A DNA stretch of 5,335 nt, taken from positions 1-5,335 of the forward strand of contig CADEFG010000383.1 in assembly GCA_902826505.1 (NCBI GenBank). The letters are read 5' to 3'. Positions 1 through 5,335 of this stretch are shown one piece after another (positions within the stretch are counted from its first letter, which is position 1; every line of letters begins with the position of its first letter). The stretch comes from an uncultured Acidobacteriota bacterium (GTDB lineage Bacteria > Acidobacteriota > Blastocatellia > Pyrinomonadales > Pyrinomonadaceae). The notes beneath the pieces are model-generated. The model was not told the origin of the DNA. It saw only the letters and a program-made list of their open reading frames with translations, and ran no database searches. A program made the position numbers and the translations under genes.

Positions 1-699
1 ATGCCTGCCGATTTTACCGGCGACGGCAAATCCGACATCGCCTTTTTCCGTCCTTCAAACGGACAATGGTTTGTTCTCCGAAGCGAAGATTCGACATTTT
101 ACGCTTTTCCCTTCGGCACAAACGGCGACACGCCTGTGACGGGCGATTTTGACGGTGACGGCAAGGCTGATCCGGCGGTGTTTCGTCCGTCAAATCAGGT
201 GTGGTATATCTCGAAATCTTCCGGCGGCACAGACTTTATCGGCTTCGGCGCGGCGGGTGACAAACCCGTTGTATCGGACTACGACGGCGACGGACGCAGC
301 GACATCGCCATCTTCCGAAACGGCACAAACGGCGCCGAATGGTGGGTTCGCCGAAGCTCTGATGCAACCGTGTTCGCGCTTCAATTCGGGCTTGCAACCG
401 ACAAACCGACGCAGGGTGATTACACAGGCGACGGCAAAGCCGACATCGCGTTCTTCCGTCCGTCAAACGGTAATTGGTTTGTTCTGCGCTCGGAAGATTT
501 TTCCTTCTATTCCTTCCCGTTCGGCGCAAACTTCGACACGCCCGTTGCCGGAGATTACGACGGCGACGGCAAATTCGACGCGGGCGTTTTTCGTCCGGCA
601 AACAACACCTGGTTTATCCAACGCTCGACTGCCGGAACTGTAATCCAGCAATTCGGACAGACGGGCGACAAACCCGTGCCGAACGCATTCGTGCCGTAA
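1..699 (+). CDS. FG-GAP/VCBS repeat protein, C-terminal part (5' end outside window)
   Basis: The 232 visible residues are five tandem units of about 45 residues, starting at D4, D49, D93, D140 and D185. Each opens with a D-x-[DT]-G-D-G-[KR]-x-D loop, continues with an [AG]-[FIV]-F-R stretch and a W-[FYW]-[IV] strand, and ends near F-G-x(3)-D-[KT]-P. This is the FG-GAP/VCBS pattern of calcium-binding beta-propeller blades, usual in secreted or surface proteins. Units 2, 3 and 5 have the full DxDGDG loop; units 1 and 4 carry T at the third position. The reading frame is open from base 1 and there is no signal peptide after the first Met, so that ATG is probably an internal codon and the true start lies upstream. 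The chain ends shortly after the last blade (PNAFVP) with no sorting signal or membrane anchor. Substrate and exact role are unknown. The domain call is firm; the extracellular location is inferred from the family. Confidence 0.85.
   Translation: MPADFTGDGKSDIAFFRPSNGQWFVLRSEDSTFYAFPFGTNGDTPVTGDFDGDGKADPAVFRPSNQVWYISKSSGGTDFIGFGAAGDKPVVSDYDGDGRSDIAIFRNGTNGAEWWVRRSSDATVFALQFGLATDKPTQGDYTGDGKADIAFFRPSNGNWFVLRSEDFSFYSFPFGANFDTPVAGDYDGDGKFDAGVFRPANNTWFIQRSTAGTVIQQFGQTGDKPVPNAFVP
10..552 (+). repeat. Higher-order repeat: blade 1 resembles blade 4, three-blade period
   Basis: Blade 1 (10-144) and blade 4 (418-552) are exactly 408 nt apart and code for nearly the same peptide, sharing IAFFRPSNG, WFVLRSED and the unusual T in the calcium loop. 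Blades 2 and 5 are also more alike than neighbouring blades are. Synonymous positions have diverged, so this looks like an old three-blade duplication rather than a recent one. Confidence 0.65.
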
Positions 700-761
700 C
701 TTACGCCGATGCGGCAATTCTAAAAAAAGGAAATTCAATTTAATCAATAGGAGTAAAAACA

Positions 762-1295
762 ATGAAAAAAATATATCTAATCGCAGCCATTTTCGTCATC
801 TCGACCGCTTCAGTTTTAGCACAGACCGCGCCGACGCCGCAGCCGATTCGCGTCGCGGCGTTCGGGTTGCAGACTTTGGAAACCGGACGCACGGCGCGTT
901 TGAATGTGGTTCACGGTGCGCCTTTGACATCGGTTTCGCCAAGCAATGTTCCGGTCAGATATGCGGTCAGAGCCGATTTTGACGTTTACACGGTTCGCAC
1001 CGACGGAAGTCTGCGGATTTTGCGTCGGGTTTCACGCGAAGCAATTCTTGCGGAAGGCGAAGGTTTGACGTTCGATTACCCATCGCCCGCAAGCGGCAAT
1101 GTGCTGATCAGTCCGAGCGTTTATATTCAACGTCTCGGCGAAACCGAACGAGCCGATACCGCGCCGTCCGTCAATATTTCGCTCGAAGTCAGAACGCAGC
1201 AGGGAACGCAGTTTCTTCTGCCGGGAACGATTCGCGGTTTTAATCCCCAACCCGATCCGCCGCGCGAATTGATCATCGGCAGTCGGTTCGATTGA
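762..1295 (+). CDS. Small secreted protein of unknown function with a GFNPQPDPPRE motif
   Basis: I do not recognise the family. The 177-residue product begins with a clear Sec signal peptide: MKK, a hydrophobic core at residues 4-19, and a probable cut after VLA (20/21). That leaves a mature protein of about 157 residues that should be exported. The mature part is rich in short beta-type stretches and has no Cys. Near the C-terminus, residues 159-169 read GFNPQPDPPRE, a proline-rich motif I recall in other bacterial secreted proteins of unknown function; this is memory, not a search. The start is supported by AGGAG at 749-753, 8 nt before ATG, and by the signal peptide beginning there. It lies 62 nt after the FG-GAP gene and 97 nt before the propeller gene on the same strand, so co-transcription is possible but not shown. 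There is no sign of frameshift or truncation. Confidence 0.85.
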   Translation: MKKIYLIAAIFVISTASVLAQTAPTPQPIRVAAFGLQTLETGRTARLNVVHGAPLTSVSPSNVPVRYAVRADFDVYTVRTDGSLRILRRVSREAILAEGEGLTFDYPSPASGNVLISPSVYIQRLGETERADTAPSVNISLEVRTQQGTQFLLPGTIRGFNPQPDPPRELIIGSRFD

Positions 1296-1309
1296 TCTTA
1301 ACTACCAAA

Positions 1310-1340
1310 TGAGCGGCGGCGCGGGCGTGTCAGCCGCTCA
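1310..1340 (+). terminator. Hairpin between the small secreted gene and the propeller gene; possible weak terminator
   Basis: TGAGCGGC (1310-1317) and GCCGCTCA (1333-1340) form a perfect 8-bp inverted repeat around a 15-nt GC-rich loop, 14 nt after the stop codon at 1295. The position suits a terminator or mRNA-stabilising stem. The following bases are AAATTTATC rather than a T run, so it is not a standard intrinsic terminator and may only attenuate or protect the transcript. Confidence 0.35.
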
Positions 1341-1392
1341 AATTTATCATCAGAGGAAATTTTTAAGTTAAGAATTAGGACGGGAGAAATTT

Positions 1393-4176
1393 ATGAAAAA
1401 GCTATTAACAATTATTTTAACGATTACGGTGCTTGTCTTGGCGGCAATATTTAACTGGCACGGCGAACCTGTGCAGGCGGCGGACGGTAATGATTTATCA
1501 AAACAGATGACGGAAGGAACCGATTCTTCGGTCAACTGCACGGTTGGATTTAACTGCGGTCAAATCGCTTATTTCGCTCTCTCGCCATTACCGGACTCTG
1601 TGCGGCTGTGGATTATGAACCCGGACGGCACGAATCGTCGGGGCATTCTCGAACTCGAACTCGGCGGCATTGCCGCGTCCGATCTGACATACAGCCCGGA
1701 CAATCGCAAACTCATTTTCAGCGACGGTCCCGGCACAAATGGTTTTTTCTCCAATATATTTTCCATCAATGCCGACGGAACGGGTCTGACAAATCTGACT
1801 CCCGATTCGTGTATCAGTAAAGAGCCGGTCTTTAGTCCCGACGGCAGTAAGATCGTTTTTCTGAAAAACTGCGGTCCTTTCCAACTCAATCAGAAGGCGT
1901 TCATTATGAACGCGGACGGCTCCAATCAGCGAAGAGTTACCACGCATCCAATCGTCAACAGCGATGTTACCGGAGATGAGGATTTGAGCGTCGGCTTCAG
2001 CCCGGATGGAAATCAGGTAATCTTCGCTTCAAACAAATCTTCTGCGCTTGATACGCAAATCTACCTTTCGTCGTTGGACGGAATGACCGTCACCGCTCTC
2101 ACCGACCTTGATGAAGACGGTCGTATAAATAAAGAGCCGAAGTTTATGTCGGACGGGCGGATCGTCTTCCTTTCATCCCGCGAGCAACCGAACGCGATAT
2201 TAAATGACGTTTATGTGATGGCGGGAGACGGGACGAATCAACAGCGGCTGACGAATATCGGCGGTGAAAAAATTACGATCATACCCAGCCCGGACGCGAG
2301 CCGCGTGGCGTTCATCAATGACCGAATTCCGGGCGAGTTTAGCGACCCAACACAGCTTCACATCGTAAACGCCAACGGGACGAATTTGGTTACTTTCAAT
2401 CCGAACTCCACAAGGTTTGCCCGTTTTCCCAAGTTCAGTCCCGACGGCACTAAGATTGGTTTCGTGCTTCGTCCTAACAACTCTTCGGACGGAAATTTCG
2501 TTACGGCGCATATCGCTGATCTCGACGGCTCGAATCAAATTAATCTCAGCGATCCGAACGCAGACATCGAATTCGAGGCGTTCGGCAGACCGGACATTGA
2601 CGGCGACGGAATCCCGGACGGTGCGGATAATTGCCCGCTTGCCGTCAATTCTTACCGCGTCGCGTTCAGCAACGGTCTTTACATCTCGACGATGAACGAA
2701 AACGGATCGGGTATAACGCAGTTGACGTTCGGACCGACGACCTTACGAGAGACCGAGCCGGAGTTTAACCGCGCCGGTACAAGAATCGTGTTTCAGTCCA
2801 ACCGAACCAACAACCGTAACGAAATATATTCGATGAACCCCGACGGCACGGGCATTACGCAATTGACAAATATCGCCGGCGGCAACCAATCACCGTCTTA
2901 CAGCCCGGACGGAAGCAAGATCGTGTTCGCCTCCCGTCGCACGAGACCGGGTAGTACTAACGACTTATATGTGATGAATGCCGACGGTTCTAATCAGGTC
3001 GGCTTAGGCATCCCCGGCACGTTCATAACCGAAAGTCCGTCATTCAACCAAGATGGGACGCGGATCGTTTATTACGCGGGACGGCTCACCGGTCCGACAT
3101 CAAATACACAGGATATTTACACGGTCAATCCCGACGGAACAAACGAAACCCGACTGACAACGGCGGCGGGCGTGGACAACCAACCTGCTTTCAGCCCCGA
3201 CGGAAGCAAGATTGCCTTCGTATCGTTTCGCGGCGGCGACACCGACGGCGAGATATATGTGATGAATTCGGACGGGACAAATCAGACGCGCTTAACCGAT
3301 GATACGCGCGAGGATCGTTATCCGACCTTTACGCCGGACGGCACGAGGATTACCTTTGGCAATCGGGTTGATGGACATCTCTCGACAATCAATGTTGACG
3401 GTACAGGACTCGTAAGACTGACTACCGGCGGAAATTTCTTTTACGATTATCCATCTTACACCACTCAGCCGGACGCGGACGGCGACGGCACGGGCGACGT
3501 TTGCGATTCGGATTTCAGCGTAAACACGCCGACAGGCACAAATGTCGCCGTCCAGGCACCGAGCGCAACTGTGAGTTTTTCAAATGTTTCGCAATCGGGA
3601 ACGACGTCGTTCACGCCAATTACGCCGAATCAAAACGATGTGCCGACGGGCTACACGCTCTGCCCGAATTGTCCGGCTTACGAAATCACGACGACCGCCA
3701 ATTACACGCCGCCGATTGAGGTTTGTCTCGGCGTTCCTGCTTCGGTCAGCCCGTCGCTGTTTCTACAAATGAAATTACTTCACGGCGAAAACGGCGTGCT
3801 GGTTGACCGCACCACGAACCGCTTCACCGACGGAAACGGTCGGCGTTCCGTCTGCGGTGAAGTCAATTCACTCTCGCCGTTTGTTCTGGCTTCAAATGTC
3901 GCGCCGACTGCCGCGCAGGTTTCCGTCAGCGGACGCATCCGCACGAAAGACGGCATAGGTCTTCGCGGCGTCCGCGTCACGCTCACCTCCGCCGACGGTG
4001 AAACGCGAACGACGATTTCAAATTCGTTCGGTTTTTATCGTTTCGGTGAAGTTCCGACTGGCGAAAACTATATTGTCAGCGTTGCTTCAAAGCGCTATGT
4101 CTTTAATCAACAAACGATGGTTATCTCCGTTTTTGAAGAAATCGGAGATCTCGATTTTATCGGAGCGGAGCAATAA
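1393..4176 (+). CDS. Secreted mosaic protein: two PD40/TolB-like propellers, split TSP3 repeat, carboxypeptidase-regulatory-like C-terminus
   Basis: This 927-residue protein starts with a Sec signal peptide (MKKLL, hydrophobic core to residue 20, likely cut after VQA at 29/30). GGGAG at 1382-1386, 6 nt before ATG, supports the start. Residues 57-400 hold about seven PD40 units with the pattern FSPDG-(K/R)-(I/V)-F followed by (Y/F)-x-M-N-x-D-G-(T/S)-x-x-x-x-L-T. Residues 401-419 are the first half of a TSP3 calcium repeat (DIDGDGIPDGADNCP). Residues 420-692 hold about six more PD40 units, and 694-705 are the second TSP3 half (DADGDGTGDVCD). Residues 706-835 form a beta-rich domain with Cys at 757, 760, 778 and 821, ending SLSPFVLA. 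Residues 843-922 look like a carboxypeptidase-regulatory (CarboxypepD_reg) beta-sandwich. TolB-like propellers usually bind proteins or peptides, but no catalytic site is visible. It is not TolB itself: it lacks the TolB N-terminal domain and sits outside any tol-pal context. Role and ligand are unknown. Confidence 0.88.
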   Translation: MKKLLTIILTITVLVLAAIFNWHGEPVQAADGNDLSKQMTEGTDSSVNCTVGFNCGQIAYFALSPLPDSVRLWIMNPDGTNRRGILELELGGIAASDLTYSPDNRKLIFSDGPGTNGFFSNIFSINADGTGLTNLTPDSCISKEPVFSPDGSKIVFLKNCGPFQLNQKAFIMNADGSNQRRVTTHPIVNSDVTGDEDLSVGFSPDGNQVIFASNKSSALDTQIYLSSLDGMTVTALTDLDEDGRINKEPKFMSDGRIVFLSSREQPNAILNDVYVMAGDGTNQQRLTNIGGEKITIIPSPDASRVAFINDRIPGEFSDPTQLHIVNANGTNLVTFNPNSTRFARFPKFSPDGTKIGFVLRPNNSSDGNFVTAHIADLDGSNQINLSDPNADIEFEAFGRPDIDGDGIPDGADNCPLAVNSYRVAFSNGLYISTMNENGSGITQLTFGPTTLRETEPEFNRAGTRIVFQSNRTNNRNEIYSMNPDGTGITQLTNIAGGNQSPSYSPDGSKIVFASRRTRPGSTNDLYVMNADGSNQVGLGIPGTFITESPSFNQDGTRIVYYAGRLTGPTSNTQDIYTVNPDGTNETRLTTAAGVDNQPAFSPDGSKIAFVSFRGGDTDGEIYVMNSDGTNQTRLTDDTREDRYPTFTPDGTRITFGNRVDGHLSTINVDGTGLVRLTTGGNFFYDYPSYTTQPDADGDGTGDVCDSDFSVNTPTGTNVAVQAPSATVSFSNVSQSGTTSFTPITPNQNDVPTGYTLCPNCPAYEITTTANYTPPIEVCLGVPASVSPSLFLQMKLLHGENGVLVDRTTNRFTDGNGRRSVCGEVNSLSPFVLASNVAPTAAQVSVSGRIRTKDGIGLRGVRVTLTSADGETRTTISNSFGFYRFGEVPTGENYIVSVASKRYVFNQQTMVISVFEEIGDLDFIGAEQ

Positions 4177-4237
4177 TTGTTATGAAAATTATCCAAGACA
4201 AATAGGGAAAGAAAATTAACTGACTATAAAACTTAAC

Positions 4238-4293
4238 AGGGAAAAAAATTGCAAAATCGGTTTTTGAGCGCGTTACCTGCGGAAGTTTCTTAA
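4238..4293 (+). pseudogene. Possible stump of a Crp/Fnr-type regulator gene
   Basis: AGGGA at 4238-4242 lies 6 nt before a TTG at 4249 that opens a 14-codon frame, (M/L)QNRFLSALPAEVS, ending at TAA 4291-4293. The peptide resembles the extreme N-terminus of many Crp/Fnr-family regulators (a pattern like N-R-x-L-x-A-L-P-x-E), which I know from memory. Nothing after the stop, in any frame, resembles the cyclic-nucleotide-binding domain that should follow. It could be the remains of a deleted gene or chance. The call is tentative. Confidence 0.2.
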
Positions 4294-4304
4294 GCGGTAA
4301 CGCG
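4269..4304. terminator. Strong inverted repeat between convergent genes; possible bidirectional terminator
   Basis: CGCGTTACC (4269-4277) and GGTAACGCG (4296-4304) pair perfectly over 9 bp. The loop can pair further (GC 4279-4280 with 4294-4295, AAG 4283-4285 with CTT 4289-4291), and GAG 4266-4268 can pair with CTC 4308-4310 across a 3-nt bulge. Its place between converging genes suits transcription termination for both. Neither strand has a tight T run right after the stem, although the - strand reads into A- and T-rich DNA, so the terminator role is inferred. Confidence 0.4.
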
Positions 4305-4447
4305 ATTCTCCAGCGCACGCGTGAAAACGCCGAATATGAATTTTGGTTTTCCTGCTCTTGAAAATCGAAGAAAGAATCAAAACTCGCTCCGCGCTTAGAA
4401 ACTTTTTGGAAATCAAACTGTTGATAAACAAAGTTTTCCGGTCGGCA

Positions 4448-5119
4448 TTAATGAGGCGCGGGCGAGCCTGATTTTTTGTAAAGCTCGTATTTTTCGATGT
4501 ATGCGGCAACTGTTGACGGCACATTTTCGCGCCAATCCTCGGCGTTTTCCTTGATTTTTTGCCTGATTTCAGTTGCCGAAACATCAATCTGCACCGCATC
4601 GGTAATGTAAATTGCGGATTGCGGATTGCGGATTGCGGATTTGTTTGTTGCTTCTCTCAAATCAACAATTCGCTCACGGATTTCGTCGGTGACGTGCGAA
4701 AAACCGATCTCGTAATCGGGACGCGTGACGACGATAATATTGACGAGCGTCAGAACCTTTTCCCATTCGCGCCACGTCGTGATTTCAGCCCAAGAATCCG
4801 CGCCCATCACGAAAAAAATCTGCGCGTCCGGCAATTCATTTTTCAAGCGCGTTAAAGTTTCGACCGTGTAAGGACGTTCGGGAACGTCGAGTTCCATTTG
4901 GGAAACCTTGATTTGCGGTTCGTCATTGGTTGCGAGCGCGATCATCGCAAACCGGTGAAACGCCGAGGTCGGCTTTTTGTCCTTTTTGTGCGGCGCGTGA
5001 AACGCCGGAATAAAAATGAATTCGTCGAGTTCAAATTCTTTGCTAAGCGCGCGCGCAATCGTCAAATGTCCGTTATGCAGCGGGTCAAACGAACCGCCGT
5101 AAAATGCGATTCGTTTCAT
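4448..5119 (-). CDS. nadD: Nicotinate-nucleotide adenylyltransferase
   Basis: NadD joins nicotinate mononucleotide and ATP to give deamido-NAD and pyrophosphate (EC 2.7.7.18), in the cytoplasm, on the de novo and salvage routes to NAD. The 223-residue length is close to normal. Visible family motifs are GGSFDPLHNGH at 8-18 (nucleotide-binding, with HxGH at 15-18), PAFHAPHK at 38-45, MGADSW at 105-110, VTRPDYEI at 131-138 and SATEIR at 181-186 (the second nucleotidyltransferase motif), so the enzyme should be active. I chose the ATG at 5119 because the conserved core begins there; an in-frame ATG at 5176 would add 19 unconserved residues and lies wholly inside the upstream gene. The start overlaps the upstream stop as ATGA, with only a weak GGA before it, suggesting translational coupling. 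Oddly, residues 160-170 are encoded by a tandem heptamer repeat. Confidence 0.95.
   Translation of the reverse strand: MKRIAFYGGSFDPLHNGHLTIARALSKEFELDEFIFIPAFHAPHKKDKKPTSAFHRFAMIALATNDEPQIKVSQMELDVPERPYTVETLTRLKNELPDAQIFFVMGADSWAEITTWREWEKVLTLVNIIVVTRPDYEIGFSHVTDEIRERIVDLREATNKSAIRNPQSAIYITDAVQIDVSATEIRQKIKENAEDWRENVPSTVAAYIEKYELYKKSGSPAPH
4611..4641. repeat. Tandem heptamer ATTGCGG x4 inside nadD
   Basis: Four exact copies of ATTGCGG (CCGCAAT on the coding strand) run from 4611 to 4638, followed by a partial ATT. Because 7 is not a multiple of 3, the frame cycles and three copies give a 7-residue peptide period; the translated result is SAIRNPQSAI at NadD residues 161-170. It sits in the variable linker before the SATEIR motif, where it is probably tolerated. 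It resembles the heptamer short tandem repeats known from cyanobacterial genomes. Confidence 0.9.
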
Positions 5120-5335
5120 CGTTCCAAAAGTTTGCGAAAATGGTCGCAGACTTCGATCAAAATTTCGTCCGCGCAATTCGGGTCTTCGACAAAAAACCAG
5201 TAATCGCCGTATTGGTTGTTGACGGAAAATTTATGCCCGCGATATTTGAAATCGAGCCACATTTCCAAAACGCCGTCCGTCATAAATTCGCTGATTTCCG
5301 CGCCCGGAAGTTTTTCGGCGTGATCGGCAATTTCA
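5116..5335 (-). CDS. Hypothetical protein, C-terminal 72 residues (5' end outside window)
   Basis: On the - strand, an open frame enters from the right edge and ends at TGA (5118-5116), which overlaps the nadD start as ATGA. The visible 72 residues are rich in aromatic and acidic residues: a likely beta segment (MWLDFKYRGHKFSV), a turn (NNQYGDYW), another strand (WFFVED), then a likely helix ending HFRKLLER. The C-terminal shape suggests a small soluble alpha/beta protein with no signal or membrane segment in the visible part. I do not recognise the family; it does not look like RsfS, Obg or ProA, genes often found near nadD. The frame is judged real because it is open to the edge, ends in a textbook coupling overlap, and encodes a well-composed peptide. 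It is probably in one operon with nadD. Confidence 0.75.
   Translation of the reverse strand, partial: EIADHAEKLPGAEISEFMTDGVLEMWLDFKYRGHKFSVNNQYGDYWFFVEDPNCADEILIEVCDHFRKLLER

Larger units (their letters stand above)
4177..4447. other. Gene-poor gap between convergent genes
   Basis: These 271 nt separate the propeller gene (+) from nadD (-). No convincing complete gene is present on either strand. The left part (4177-4260) is AT-rich and contains two A-rich elements: AGGGAAAGAAAATT at 4204-4217 and AGGGAAAAAAATT at 4238-4250. The middle holds a strong inverted repeat, and the right part up to the nadD stop shows nothing I can name. No tRNA or transposase remnant was seen. Confidence 0.6.

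Noticed and set aside
705..715. GCCG-ATG-CGGC mini-hairpin after the FG-GAP gene
   Set aside because: The stem is only 4 bp and is not followed by a T run, so it is too weak to call a terminator.
149..743. Open frames on both strands overlapping the FG-GAP repeats
   Set aside because: They arise from the repeated, stop-poor GC-rich coding sequence; their peptides are Arg/Cys-rich and repeat only because the DNA does.
1341..1392. Possible promoter in the AT-rich leader of the propeller gene
   Set aside because: I could not find a convincing -35/-10 pair with proper spacing; A/T richness alone is not evidence.
4273..4599. Open frame of 108 codons on the - strand overlapping the nadD 3' end
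   Set aside because: It overlaps nadD by about 150 nt in another frame, has a biased Arg/Lys-rich composition, and shows no ribosome-binding site or family motif. It is a shadow frame.
4611..4641. CRISPR-like array
   Set aside because: The heptamers are directly adjacent with no spacers, so this is a simple tandem repeat.
4559..5203. Open frames on the + strand opposite nadD
   Set aside because: They are antisense to a well-supported enzyme gene and encode low-complexity, Arg-rich peptides with no recognisable domain.

Overview
The window looks like a chromosomal stretch from an acidobacterium, most likely of the Blastocatellia/Pyrinomonadaceae kind. That assignment is inferred from protein style: calcium-loop FG-GAP/VCBS repeats, TolB-type PD40 propellers, thrombospondin type 3 (TSP3) repeats, and a C-terminal carboxypeptidase-regulatory-like module. 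No rRNA or marker phylogeny is available here to confirm it.

Layout. The left four-fifths (1-4176) carries three + strand genes for exported or surface proteins: the C-terminal part of an FG-GAP/VCBS repeat protein (1-699), a small secreted protein of unknown function (762-1295), and a 927-residue secreted mosaic protein (1393-4176). The mosaic has a signal peptide, two PD40 beta-propellers, a TSP3 repeat that the second propeller splits in two, a Cys-containing beta domain, and a carboxypeptidase-regulatory-like module. Gaps of 62 and 97 nt separate these genes. Good Shine-Dalgarno sequences precede the second and third, and an imperfectly terminator-like hairpin lies between them.

A gene-poor 271-nt gap (4177-4447) separates these from a - strand pair: a partial gene of unknown function (5335-5116) that overlaps nadD (5119-4448) by ATGA. 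nadD encodes nicotinate-nucleotide adenylyltransferase, a housekeeping enzyme of NAD synthesis, and the pair is probably translationally coupled. The gap holds a strong 9-bp inverted repeat, two copies of an AGGGAAA-A-rich element, and a short TTG-started reading frame that may be the stump of a Crp/Fnr-type regulator gene.

How the genes relate. The three + strand products are all, or probably all, extracellytoplasmic and built from repeats, but nothing in the sequence assigns them a shared pathway. The - strand pair belongs to core metabolism. I see no CRISPR array, transposase, tRNA, phage gene or recognisable defence system. The most notable points are the propeller inserted within a TSP3 repeat, a tandem heptamer (ATTGCGG x4) translated inside nadD, and the three-unit higher-order repeat in the FG-GAP protein.
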